Source: Phytohabitans houttuyneae | GTDB lineage: Bacteria; Actinomycetota; Actinomycetes; Mycobacteriales; Micromonosporaceae | Assembly (NCBI RefSeq): GCF_011764425.1 | Contig: NZ_BLPF01000001.1 | Location: 1,107,001-1,171,000, forward strand | Length of the DNA: 64,000 nucleotides | Direction of reading: 5' to 3' | In this document: piece by piece, positions 1-8,100 of the stretch | Layout: each line of letters begins with the position of its first letter | Numbering within the stretch: position 1 is the stretch's first letter | Translations under genes and position numbers: made by a program | Notes under the pieces: model-generated | Seen by the model: only the letters and a program-made list of their open reading frames with translations | The model's database searches: none | What the model was told of the DNA's origin: nothing

Positions 1-1
1 C

Positions 2-585
2 CCGGTGACCGGCGCGACGGTACCGGCCGAGCGCGGCACCCCGTACCGGATGGTCCGCGCTCTGGCCCGGCGGTGGCCGACCGCCCTCGGCATCCTCACG
101 GCCGTCGTGACCCTGGGCGGCGGCACCGTGGCCGCCCAGGTCAGCGGCCTCGGCGAGACGCTGCTCTTCCTCCCCTGATCTACCTGGTCGCGGCGCGCAG
201 CGGCCGGCGCGGCCTCGCGTGGCCGGCGCTGGGCGTGACGTTCGCGCTGCTCATCGCCCTGCGCGCGGTGGATGTCCCGGTGGTCGCGGTCGTGGTGCCG
301 CTCGCGGCGGCGGCCCTCGCCTGGAGCGTCATCGGGCACGTGCCGCACCCCACCACCGTGCGCGTACAGGCGCTCGGCATGGTCGCCTTCGGCGGGCTCG
401 GGCTGGCGGCACTGGCCGTCGACCCCGACCTCGGGCTCTACCTCGTCGCGGCCGGGTGGTTCTTCCACGGCGTGTGGGACTTCGTGCACCTCAGGCTCGA
501 CCGCGCGGTGTCCCGCTCGTACGCGGAGTGGTGCGGCGTCCTCGACGTGCTGACCGCGGGCCAGCTCCTGCTGCTGGCGTGGTGA
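2..585 (+). pseudogene. Frameshifted multi-pass membrane protein, 5' end outside the window
   Basis: A hydrophobic protein is readable only by joining two frames. The first frame gives a basic stretch and a first membrane segment (RRWPTALGILTAVVTL) and ends in FLP followed by TGA at 176-178. The second frame continues directly as PLIYLVAARSGRRG and runs through further membrane segments to GWFFHGVWDFVHL and a stop at 583-585. The switch falls on a CCCC run at 172-175, where one missing C would restore a single frame. The first frame is open to the window edge, so the true start may lie upstream; GTG at 5 and ATG at 50 are possible. No family was recognised. It is either a real frameshift mutation or a sequence error. 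Confidence 0.6.
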
Positions 586-598
586 CGTGGCCGGGCCG

Positions 599-1330
599 CT
601 ACCGCTCCTGGAGCAGCGCGAGCATCGCGTCGGCCGCGTCGTCGAACATCTTCTGGCCCACATCGGGCTTGAGCGGCTTGATGCTCGCGATCGTGGTGCC
701 GGTCTGGTCGCCGCCGAGCAGGTCCATGCTCATGATGATGTTGCTCTTGAGCAGGCCGACCACGCTCTGGCTGTAGTGGATGCGCGCGACCTCCACGTCC
801 GCGTAGAACGCGTAGTACGCCTCGTCGTACTGCTCGCCCTTCTTGGCGCCGCCGACCTGGAGCACCTCCGAGCGCTGGGTCGGCGGCCCGGTGAAGGCGG
901 AGTGCCCCTTGCGCCAGTCGGCGTCCTTCTGCGTGTCGTAGAAGGTACGCGTGCGCTCCGGCGTGCCCCAGTCCTCGAAGCGGACGCGCAGCGTGTACGG
1001 GCTGTCGGGCCGCTTGGACTTCACCGAGATCTCGCAGCCGGCGTCGAGGCCCTCCTTTTCCGGCTTGGTCTTGACGACCGCGAGCTTGCTGCGCTTGGCC
1101 GCGGCGCACACGTCCGCCGACGCGGGCCGCTGGTACACCGGAAGCGCCTGCGCGGTCGGCGTCGTCGACGGGGACGGGGTGGCACCCGCCCCGGTGTCCG
1201 CCGTCCCGCTGTCGTCGTCACCGCCCCCGACGATGCCGCATCCCGTCACCGAGAGCGACAGACCAAGCACCAATGCCAGCAATCCACCGCGAGCCGGCGG
1301 CAACCCCCGTATGCCATCCACGCCGGACAT
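599..1330 (-). CDS. Secreted lipoprotein of unknown function
   Basis: The protein has about 243 residues. It starts with a short basic N-terminus, a hydrophobic segment and a lipobox ending in VTGC (Cys about 31), so it should be lipid-anchored on the outer face of the membrane. A Gly/Asp/Ser/Thr/Pro-rich linker follows, then a soluble domain with two cysteines (DVCAAA and DAGCEI) that could form a disulfide. An ATG 18 bases further upstream is possible, but the chosen ATG has a GGAG about 10 bases before it. It is divergent from the cellulose-binding protein gene. The domain was not identified. Confidence 0.8.
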   Translation of the reverse strand: MSGVDGIRGLPPARGGLLALVLGLSLSVTGCGIVGGGDDDSGTADTGAGATPSPSTTPTAQALPVYQRPASADVCAAAKRSKLAVVKTKPEKEGLDAGCEISVKSKRPDSPYTLRVRFEDWGTPERTRTFYDTQKDADWRKGHSAFTGPPTQRSEVLQVGGAKKGEQYDEAYYAFYADVEVARIHYSQSVVGLLKSNIIMSMDLLGGDQTGTTIASIKPLKPDVGQKMFDDAADAMLALLQER

Positions 1331-1428
1331 AGTGCCACGGCTCCGCACACACCGCAGGGCTCGTGGGCTCGCGAATCCCGCACTCGGACGATGCCGGCGA
1401 TCGATGTACGTCTCTACGATCCATTGAC

Positions 1429-2412
1429 ATGAGACTCTCCGCCGCTCCCCTCCCCCGCACCGTGCGCCTCGCCGCCGCGGTCGTCGTGGGTCTGGGAGCG
1501 ATCACCGTCCTACCCGCGCCGGCGCACGCGGCGACCGCGGCCTTCGCCAAGGAAAGCCAGTGGTCCACCGGCTACATCGGCAAGATGACCGTCCACAACA
1601 ACACCACCACCGCGATCACGTCGTGGCGGGTCGAGTTCGACCTGCCGGCGGGCACGACGCTCGGCTCCTACTGGAACGCCGCGATGACGCGGTCGGGCAG
1701 CCGGTTCGTCTTCACCAACCACCCGTGGAACGGCACGATCGCCGCCGGCGCTTCGACGAGCTTCGGGTGGGTGGCCAGCGGCAGCGGTGAGCCCCAGGGC
1801 TGCACGGTCAACGGTTCGCCCTGCTCCGGCGCCCCCACGACGCCGGACGTGACCCCGCCGACCGCGCCCACCAACGCCCGCTACACCGCCGGCAGCACCA
1901 CGACCCTCAGCTGGGACGCGGCCACCGACGACACGGGCGTGGTCGAGTACCAGGTCTTCCACCGCACGACCCAGATCGCCACCACCACGGCCACGAGCAT
2001 CTCCATCCCGACCCCGCCGCCGATGGTCACCACCTTCGGGGTACGCGCGGTGGACGCGGCCGGCAACCTCTCCCCGTTCGCCCCGATCTTCTTCGGCCAG
2101 CTGCCGGACACGACCCCGCCGACCGCGCCGGCCAACCTGCGCATCAGCGGGATCACGCAGACCACCATGACGGTGCGCTGGGACCACGCGACCGACGAGA
2201 CCTTCCTCGTGGGCTACGAGGTCTACCTGAACGGCGTACTGATCAGCAAGACCAGCGGCACCGTCGGGTACGTGCCGTTCCGCGGGTTCGGCACCTACTG
2301 GGTGCGGGTGCGCGCGTGGGACAGCTCGGGCAACTTCGGCCCGTACTCCCAGGTCGGCATCGCTGTCGACCCGCCACCGCCGACCCCGCCGGTCACGCCG
2401 CCGGCGCGCTGA
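1429..2412 (+). CDS. Secreted CBM2 plus two fibronectin-III domain protein
   Basis: The protein has 327 residues. A signal peptide ends near PAPAHA (residue about 34). It is followed by a CBM2-type module (about 35-125) with the aromatic residues typical of cellulose-binding surfaces (SQWSTG, SYWNAAM, HPWNGTI), then two FN3 domains (about 137-220 and 228-315), each opening with a DxTPPTAP linker, and a Pro-rich tail. No glycosidase or oxidative catalytic domain is present. In other proteins such modules bind crystalline cellulose or related glycans and carry an enzyme. Here the protein would act alone or as a scaffold outside the cell. ATG at 1429 is preferred over an in-frame ATG at 1363 because the signal peptide starts there. 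Confidence 0.85.
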   Translation: MRLSAAPLPRTVRLAAAVVVGLGAITVLPAPAHAATAAFAKESQWSTGYIGKMTVHNNTTTAITSWRVEFDLPAGTTLGSYWNAAMTRSGSRFVFTNHPWNGTIAAGASTSFGWVASGSGEPQGCTVNGSPCSGAPTTPDVTPPTAPTNARYTAGSTTTLSWDAATDDTGVVEYQVFHRTTQIATTTATSISIPTPPPMVTTFGVRAVDAAGNLSPFAPIFFGQLPDTTPPTAPANLRISGITQTTMTVRWDHATDETFLVGYEVYLNGVLISKTSGTVGYVPFRGFGTYWVRVRAWDSSGNFGPYSQVGIAVDPPPPTPPVTPPAR

Positions 2413-2426
2413 GCCTCATCGGAAGC

Positions 2427-2464
2427 GGGCATGGCGTTCGCCCCCGCGCGTGAACGCCATGCCC
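2427..2464. terminator. Bidirectional hairpin terminator
   Basis: A perfect 13-bp inverted repeat (GGGCATGGCGTTC and its complement) with a 12-base loop lies between two convergent genes. No clear T-run follows on either side. Confidence 0.65.
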
Positions 2465-2497
2465 GTCCACCGTCGCCCTCTCCGGCTGCCGGAGCCG

Positions 2498-3031
2498 TCA
2501 GGGCGCGTAGATCTCGGGGATGCCGGCCCTGATCCGCGCCACGGTGGCGGCCACGTCGAGGTCTGTGGTGTCGATGCCGAGGTACCGGTAGTCGGCGCCG
2601 GCCGCCTCCCGGATGCTCGTGTCCTCCGGGATGAGGTCGACCCGCTCCCGCCACTCCCGCGTGGTCCGCTTCGCGCGGGTCAGGCGCCGCTGGTCCCGCA
2701 CGTCCCTGGCCACGCGCAGGTCGACCAGGTACACCGCCGCCGCCGGCTCGGCGAGCACCTCGCGGAAAGCCAGGTAGTCCGGGTAGGTGCGCAGGAAACT
2801 GCCCGCGACGACGTTTGTGTAGCCGGCGCGCCAGAAGCTCTCGACGAGCAGGGCCACGTTGCGGCGCAGCAGGGCGAAGAAGTCGTCGTCCATCGGGCAG
2901 GGGTTGGTCTGCCCGATGTCCTCGGCGTCGATGCGCGCGCCGCCCGGCGTGTGCGGCAGCAGGGCGCGGACGATCGTGGACTTGCCCGCGCCTTCCTCGC
3001 CGTTGACGATGACCAGCCGCCGTAAAGACAT
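2498..3031 (-). CDS. P-loop nucleoside/nucleotide kinase-like ATPase
   Basis: The protein has 177 residues. A Walker A motif, GEEGAGKST, lies close to the N-terminus, followed by a short strand ending ARIDAEDIGQ and an Arg/Lys-rich lid-like region (RRLTRAKRTTREWRER), as in small AAA/NMP-kinase-like proteins that phosphorylate or bind nucleotides or small metabolites. The substrate cannot be read from the sequence. The start is the ATG preceding SLRRLVIVNG; a longer in-frame extension upstream is arginine-rich shadow sequence and was not used. The gene lies downstream of and in the same direction as the aldo/keto reductase gene, 23 bases away, so co-transcription is plausible. Confidence 0.75.
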   Translation of the reverse strand: MSLRRLVIVNGEEGAGKSTIVRALLPHTPGGARIDAEDIGQTNPCPMDDDFFALLRRNVALLVESFWRAGYTNVVAGSFLRTYPDYLAFREVLAEPAAAVYLVDLRVARDVRDQRRLTRAKRTTREWRERVDLIPEDTSIREAAGADYRYLGIDTTDLDVAATVARIRAGIPEIYAP

Positions 3032-3054
3032 CCAGCAAGTATCGCCGCGCGTGC

Positions 3055-4008
3055 CTACGCGGGAAGTGGGGCGCGGGGGTCGAGCAGTCCCTCGGCGCGC
3101 AGGTCGGACCACACGCCCGGCGGGATGGTGGCGGCCAGCGACGCGAGGTTGTGCCGTACCTCGCCGGCCGAGCGCATCCCCACCACGATGCCCGCGACCA
3201 CCGGATGGGCCTGCGGAAACGCCATGGCCGCCTGCGGGACGGTCACGCCGTGCGCCTCGCACACGTCGGCGATGCGCTCCACCCGCCGCCGGACGTCGGC
3301 CGGGGCGGGCGCGTAGTCGAAGGTGGCACCCGAGGTCGGGCGCGGCGTGGCCAGCACACCGGAGTTGAAGACGGCCGCGGCCCACAGCGACACCCCGCGC
3401 TCCGCGCAGGCGGGCAGCAGCGTGTCCAGAGCGGACTGGTCGAGAAGCGTGTACCGGCCGGCCAGCATCACCACGTCGATGTCCGCCTCGCGGACCAGCC
3501 GGGTCAGCAGCGCCGCGTCGTGCATGCCGGCGCCGATGCCGCGCACCAGCCCTTCGGACCGCAGCTGCGCCAGGGCCGGGTAGCCGTCACGCAGCGCCTC
3601 CTCGAAGTGGGACTCGGCGTCGTGCAGGTACAGCACGTCGACGCGGTCGAGGCCCATCCGGGCGAGCGAGTCCTCCAGGCTGCGACGCACGCCGCCGCTG
3701 CTGAAGTCCCACACCCGGCGGTGCGTGGCCGGCACGGCGAAGGACTCGTCCTCGCGCCCGCGCGGGTCCTGCGGCACGAGCAGCCGCCCCACCTTGGTGG
3801 ACACGGTGAACTCGCCGGCCGGCCTGGTGCGCAGGAACGCGCCGATGCGGCGTTCGGACAGGCCGATGCCGTAGTGGGGGGCGGTGTCGAAGTAGCGGAC
3901 ACCGCCCTCCCACGCCGCGTCGAGCGCACCGGCGGCGGTCTCGTCGGACAGCGGCGCGAAGAGGCCGCCGAGCGGTCCACCGCCGAAGGCGAGGCGTGAG
4001 GCTGGCAC
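3055..4008 (-). CDS. Aldo/keto reductase
   Basis: The protein has about 317 residues with the usual AKR layout: an N-terminal GGGPLGGLF strand, the catalytic-region motif YFDTAPHYGIGLSE with Asp and Tyr, STKVGR with the active-site Lys, and DVLYLHDAES with a His at the usual place. The family reduces carbonyls with NADPH in the cytoplasm. The C-terminal helix set is compatible with D-threo-aldose or galactose dehydrogenase-like members; this is inferred from the motif style only. The start is uncertain: GTG at 4008 places it 8 bases after the VOC stop, but a start overlapping the VOC gene is also open. Likely co-transcribed with the VOC gene. Confidence 0.8.
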   Translation of the reverse strand: MPASRLAFGGGPLGGLFAPLSDETAAGALDAAWEGGVRYFDTAPHYGIGLSERRIGAFLRTRPAGEFTVSTKVGRLLVPQDPRGREDESFAVPATHRRVWDFSSGGVRRSLEDSLARMGLDRVDVLYLHDAESHFEEALRDGYPALAQLRSEGLVRGIGAGMHDAALLTRLVREADIDVVMLAGRYTLLDQSALDTLLPACAERGVSLWAAAVFNSGVLATPRPTSGATFDYAPAPADVRRRVERIADVCEAHGVTVPQAAMAFPQAHPVVAGIVVGMRSAGEVRHNLASLAATIPPGVWSDLRAEGLLDPRAPLPA

Positions 4009-4016
4009 GGAGCGGC

Positions 4017-4424
4017 TCAGGCCTGCGTGATGTTGACCATCCACTGGATGCCGAACCTGTCGACGCACTGCCCGAACTCGTCGCCCCACATCTGCTTCTC
4101 CAGCGGGACCGTGACGGTGCCGCCTTCGGCGAGCTTGTCCCAGTAGCCGCGCAGCTCGTCGGCGTCGTCACCGCTGAGGCTGATCGTGATGTGGTTGCCG
4201 GGCTTGACCTCCAAGTCCGGCGGGGTGTCGGAGGCCATCAGCGTGTACCCAACGGGCGTCTCCAGCTGGCCGTGCATGACCTTCTCCGCGATGGCCGGGT
4301 CGGCGCCCGGAAACTCGCCGAACGTGTTCAGCTTCAGCTCGCCGCCGAACACGCTCTTGTAGAACTCGAGCGCCTCGCGCGCGCTGCCGTCGAAGTTGAT
4401 GTACGGGTTGAGCCGAGAGCTCAT
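4017..4424 (-). CDS. VOC family (PhnB-like glyoxalase fold) protein
   Basis: The protein has 135 residues with the features of the PhnB/3-demethylubiquinone-like branch of the vicinal oxygen chelate superfamily: NPYINFDGSAREALEFY at the start, then FGGELKLNTFGEFP, HITISLSGDDADEL, and the end GDEFGQCVDRFGIQWMV. Members bind a metal or small substrate in a cup of beta-alpha-beta-beta-beta units; the function of single-domain PhnB-like proteins is usually unknown. The gene is followed closely by the aldo/keto reductase gene on the same strand. Confidence 0.85.
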   Translation of the reverse strand: MSSRLNPYINFDGSAREALEFYKSVFGGELKLNTFGEFPGADPAIAEKVMHGQLETPVGYTLMASDTPPDLEVKPGNHITISLSGDDADELRGYWDKLAEGGTVTVPLEKQMWGDEFGQCVDRFGIQWMVNITQA

Positions 4425-4511
4425 GATGCGCTCCTGCCGCGAAGTGGACGGTCGAAAGCAGGCTAGCCCCGTTCACCCGATGAGGGTGGGAAACCGCCGT
4501 ATCGTGGCCGT

Positions 4512-5552
4512 GTGGCGACCCGCTGGTGGCTGTTGCACGTCGACCTCGACCAGTTTGTGGCCGCGGTCGAGCTGTTGCGCCGCCCGGAGCTGCGCGGCCG
4601 CCCGGTCGTGGTCGGCGGCAGCGGCGATCCGACACGCGCGCGCCAGGTGGTGGCCACCGCGTCGTACGAGGCGCGCGCCCACGGCGTCCACTCCGGCATG
4701 CCGCTGCGCGCGGCCGCCCGCCGCTGCCCGGACGCCGTGTTCCTCCCGTCCGACCCGCCCGCGTACGAGGCCGCCTCCGCGCGGGTGATGGCGGCGCTGC
4801 GGGGCTTCCCGGTGCGCGTGGAGGTGTTCGGGTGGGACGAGGCGTTCGTGGGTGCCGAGGTCGAGGACCCGATGGCCCTCGCCGCCGACCTGCAGAAGGC
4901 GGTGTTCGCGCAGACCGGGCTGACCTGCGCGGTCGGCGTGGGCGACAACAAGAGCACGGCGAAGATCGCGGCCCGCTTCGGCAAGCCCGGCGGCGTCTTC
5001 CAGCTCACGGCCGGCAACTGGATGGACGTGATGGGCGCGCGGCCGGCCGCCGAGCTGTGGGGCGTCGGCCCCAAGACCGCGAAGAAGCTTGCCGACCTCG
5101 GCCTGCACACGGTCGCCGACCTCGCCGCCGCCGACCCCGAGCCGCTGCTGGCCCGCTTCGGCGCCCGGATGGCGGGGTGGCTGCGGGCGACCGCGCGCGG
5201 CGGCGGCGACACGGAGGTGGTGACCGAGCCGTGGGTCGCCCGCTCACGCAGCCGGGAGACGACGTACCCGCGCGACCTCACCGACCCGGAGCAGATCGCC
5301 GGCCAGGTGGCGGTGCTGGCCCGCGAGCTCGGCGCCGACGTGGTGGGCGAGGGCCGCCGCGTCACCCACGTCGCGGTCAAGGTGCGCTTCGCGTCCTTCT
5401 ACACGCCGACCAGGGAGATGAAGCTCCGCGACGGCCCCACCACCGACCTCGACGTGATCGAGCGGGCCGCGCTCACGGTGCTGGAGAAGTTTCGCCTCGA
5501 CCGCCCGGTCCGCCTGCTCGGCGTCCGCACCGACCTGGAGCTGGACCGCTAG
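4512..5552 (+). CDS. dinB: Y-family DNA polymerase IV, DinB2-like
   Basis: The protein has 346 residues and spans palm, fingers, thumb and little-finger regions. Catalytic carboxylates are visible as Asp11 in HVDLDQF and Asp109-Glu110 in FGWDEAF. YEARAHGVHSGMPLR is the fingers motif, and GVGPKTAKKLADLG is a helix-hairpin-helix. The family copies damaged DNA with low fidelity. The residue two after Gln14, which in E. coli Pol IV is the steric gate Phe, is Val16. Mycobacterial DinB2 has Leu there and accepts ribonucleotides, so this enzyme may do the same (inference). The C-terminus ends VRTDLELDR without a recognisable beta-clamp binding peptide. GTG start. The last 4 bases overlap the convergent next gene. 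Confidence 0.92.
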   Translation: MATRWWLLHVDLDQFVAAVELLRRPELRGRPVVVGGSGDPTRARQVVATASYEARAHGVHSGMPLRAAARRCPDAVFLPSDPPAYEAASARVMAALRGFPVRVEVFGWDEAFVGAEVEDPMALAADLQKAVFAQTGLTCAVGVGDNKSTAKIAARFGKPGGVFQLTAGNWMDVMGARPAAELWGVGPKTAKKLADLGLHTVADLAAADPEPLLARFGARMAGWLRATARGGGDTEVVTEPWVARSRSRETTYPRDLTDPEQIAGQVAVLARELGADVVGEGRRVTHVAVKVRFASFYTPTREMKLRDGPTTDLDVIERAALTVLEKFRLDRPVRLLGVRTDLELDR

Positions 5553-5875
5553 GCCCGGATCGTCATGCGGGAGATCTTGTCGCCGGCGACCTCGAACGTG
5601 AAGTGGCTCGGCCCGTTGAACCCCTCGCCGCCCACCTGCGCGGTCACCACGGTCTCGGCGCCGTGGTGCTCGACGTCCTCGATCGCGAGGCTCACCCGCT
5701 TGCCGATGAACTCCGCGTCGCTCCACGCCTTGATCTGCTCGCTGCCGCGGAACTCGCGGCCCCAGTCGTCGACCACGCCGTCTTCGGTGAAACCCGCGAG
5801 GAAGCGCGGCAGGTCGCCGCCGTTCGCCGCGTCGAGCATCCCCTGCACCGGCGGTGCGAGATCGTCTCCACCCAT
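5549..5875 (-). CDS. SnoaL-like / NTF2-fold protein
   Basis: The protein has 108 residues and matches a small cone-shaped NTF2-like fold: an N-terminal helix (MLDAANGGDLPRFLAGFTEDG), then VVDDWGREFRGSEQIKAW and a strand-rich second half ending ISRMTIRA. Such domains act as isomerases, cyclases or ligand-binding proteins and are often unassigned. No catalytic pair could be named. The gene overlaps the 3' end of the polymerase gene by 4 bases tail to tail. It lies 9 bases after the stop of the phosphotransferase gene on the same strand. Confidence 0.75.
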   Translation of the reverse strand: MGGDDLAPPVQGMLDAANGGDLPRFLAGFTEDGVVDDWGREFRGSEQIKAWSDAEFIGKRVSLAIEDVEHHGAETVVTAQVGGEGFNGPSHFTFEVAGDKISRMTIRA

Positions 5876-5884
5876 GCGGCCACC

Positions 5885-6861
5885 CTACGGCGCGGGGACG
5901 GCCAGTTCGGCCAGGATCCCCCAAGTGGCCTCGTCGTCCTCGTCGCCGGCGTGCGGCGCGCGGAAGCGGCTCGCCGCGGACGCGAGGTCGGCCACTTCCC
6001 ACCGCACCCGGAAGAGCTCCAGCATGTCCGTGCGCGGGGTCACGCCGGTCGCCGCGGCGTACGCGGCCAGGACGGAGCCGTCGCCCGGGTCCAGGCTCCA
6101 CAGGTCGCGCTCGGGCGCCGCCCGCAGCACCGTGTCCCAGTCGATCAGCCGCCACCCGCCGGCCTCGCGCATCGTGTTGCCCGGGTGCGGCTCGCCGTGG
6201 GTGAGCACCGCCCGCGCGGGGTCGACCCCGGCCGCCAGCGCGTCGTACCGCGCGATCAGCTCCCGCACCCGCTGCGGGCGCGCCGCGAGCAGGTCGCGCA
6301 TCCGCAACGCGAACGGACCGGCGTCCGGCACGTCACCCGCGAGCGCCGCCTCCAGGTCGGAACGGCCGGGCACGACCAGGTCGTCCGCCGCGGCGTCCAC
6401 ACCCGCCGCCGGGGCGCGCCATGAAGAGCCACCACCATTTCGAGTACGCGCCATCGGTGCTCGCCCGCCCCGAAGTCACCCCACGGGAAGCTCTCCCCAT
6501 CGACGAACCGGTGGAGCGCGACGGTGAACCAGCTGTCCACACGAGACAATGGCGCACCGTCTACTGTGGGCTCGGGTGCGACGACGAAGTCCAGCCCGTG
6601 GGCGCGCAGCGCGACCGCCGTGCCGAGCGCGGCGCGCAGCCTCTCGTACGCCCGGTCGAGCGGCTCCTCCGCCGTGTACCGCTTGGCGCGCAGGTCGTCC
6701 ACCGTCGCGAACCACCGCGTGCCACCGCCGTCGACGAGCTCCCAGTGGTGGCTGCCGAACCCCACCGGTCGGTAGGTCAGCGACGTCACGGCCAGTCCCC
6801 AGCCGGCGGTGAGCGCGGACGCGAGCCGCTCTTCGGTCAGCTCCGGCGGCGGCGTGTTCAC
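5885..6861 (-). pseudogene. Phosphotransferase (APH/choline kinase fold), interrupted by a frameshift
   Basis: Two overlapping frames together give one aminoglycoside phosphotransferase-type kinase. The N-terminal lobe (about 150 residues, from MNTPPPELTE to VALHGAP, with TRWFATVDDLRAKRY as the Lys-bearing strand) is in one frame. The C-terminal lobe, with the Brenner motif LTHGEPHPGNTM and the metal-binding LIDWDTVL, is in another. The switch coincides with a GGGG run at 6411-6414 on the plus strand, where one missing base would rejoin the frames as HGAP-AAGVDAA. Intact homologues phosphorylate drugs or small alcohols in the cytoplasm. The gene is either recently inactivated or carries a sequence error. 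Confidence 0.75.
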
Positions 6862-6872
6862 TCCGGCCTCCC

Positions 6873-6927
6873 TGCGGGCGATCTGCGGGCGATCTGCGGA
6901 CGGTGTGCGGGCGATCTGCGGGCGGGC
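6873..6927. repeat. Five tandem 11-bp repeats in a divergent promoter region
   Basis: The unit is TGCGGGCGATC. Copies 1, 2 and 4 are perfect; copy 3 (TGCGGACGGTG) and copy 5 (TGCGGGCGGGC) are degenerate. The period equals about one helical turn, so the copies face the same side of the DNA. The array lies just upstream of the phosphotransferase start and between divergent genes, a place where a repeated protein-binding site would act. Confidence 0.8.
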
Positions 6928-7018
6928 CGCGACCGTACAACGCCGCCCGCCCGTCGCGCATCCGAGTTACCCGAACGGCCGAGTGGCAGGACATCACGCG
7001 TCTCAGTACGTTGTGCCG

Positions 7019-8059
7019 GTGACCGGCCCGCCGCCCCGCCCGGCGACGACATATCGCACCGATCTGGTGACCGCGCTGCTGAGCGGGTGGTTCACGGTCG
7101 GGCTCCTGCTCGATGCCTGGGCGCACAACAACGTGCCCGAGCTGGAGACCTTCTTCACGCCGTGGCACGCGGTCTTCTACTGGGGCTTCGTCGCCACCGC
7201 CGCCTGGATCGGGTGGACCTGCCGTGGCGCGCTCCGCTCCGGCCGCCCCGACCTCTCCGCGGTGCCGGCCGGCTACCGCCCGGCGGTCTTCGCCGTGGCC
7301 GGCTTCGCGGTGGCCGGGATCGCGGACTTCAGCTGGCACTCCGCGTTCGGCATCGAGCAGGACATCGACATCCTCTTCAGCCCCAGCCACCTCGGCCTCG
7401 CCGCCGCCATGCTGGTCATCATCACCACGCCGCTGCGCGCCGCGTGGGCGGCACCGGGCCTGCCCGCAGCCGGCCTGCGCCCGCTGCTGCCCGCCGTGCT
7501 CTCCGTCGCGTTCGCGAGCACGCTCGTGCTGCTCTTCCTCCAGTACGCCAACGCGTTCTCGTACGTCGCCGGCGACATCGTGTTCGGACTGTCCAATGTA
7601 AACGAGGACTGGACCGCCGAGCTGGTCTCCGCGATCCTCGTCACCAACCTCGTGCTCGTGGTGCCGCTGCTCGCGCTGGCCCGCCGCTGGGTGCTGCCGC
7701 CGGGCGCCGCCACGGTCCTGTACGCGTTCGCCGCCGTCCTCTCCGCGGCCGTGAGCGGCTTCGCGAACACCGCCCTCGTCGTCGGCCTGGCCGGCGCGGG
7801 CGTGGTCGTCGACCTGCTCGCCGCGTGGCTCCGCCCGGGCCCCGAGCGGCCGGCGCGGGTCCGCGTGTTCGCCGCCCTCACGCCGCTCGTCGTCTGGACC
7901 GTCTACCTCGTCGTGGCGTACGTGGCGAGCGGCGACACCGGGACGACCGGCGTGATCGAGCTGTACACCGGGCTTCCGGTCGTCCAGTCGCTGCTCAGCC
8001 TGCTGATCGCCATGCTGCTCACGGCGGCGCGCCCCGCGGTGGTGGTGCCGACTCGCTAG
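7019..8059 (+). CDS. Multi-pass membrane protein of unknown function
   Basis: The protein has about 346 residues, most of them in roughly nine hydrophobic segments. Charged and aromatic groups between segments (LDAWAHNNVPELETFFTPWHAVFY, read in parts) are unusual for a transporter and include several His, Asp and Trp near the membrane surface. FSWHSAFGIEQDIDILFSPSHLG also combines His and acidic residues and could bind a metal or cofactor (inference). No family was recognised. GTG at 7019 was chosen; GTG at 7013 is equally possible. The upstream extension is low-complexity and contains the 11-bp repeats. The gene precedes a permease-like gene by 41 bases. Confidence 0.7.
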   Translation: MTGPPPRPATTYRTDLVTALLSGWFTVGLLLDAWAHNNVPELETFFTPWHAVFYWGFVATAAWIGWTCRGALRSGRPDLSAVPAGYRPAVFAVAGFAVAGIADFSWHSAFGIEQDIDILFSPSHLGLAAAMLVIITTPLRAAWAAPGLPAAGLRPLLPAVLSVAFASTLVLLFLQYANAFSYVAGDIVFGLSNVNEDWTAELVSAILVTNLVLVVPLLALARRWVLPPGAATVLYAFAAVLSAAVSGFANTALVVGLAGAGVVVDLLAAWLRPGPERPARVRVFAALTPLVVWTVYLVVAYVASGDTGTTGVIELYTGLPVVQSLLSLLIAMLLTAARPAVVVPTR

Positions 8060-8100
8060 CTTCGGGAGCCGATGTCCCGGCCCGTCCCGAAGGAGTAGCG

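Noticed and set aside
2498-3385. Longer version of the P-loop ATPase with about 118 extra N-terminal residues
   Set aside because: The extension is arginine-rich shadow sequence overlapping the aldo/keto reductase gene; the Walker A strand begins right after the later ATG.
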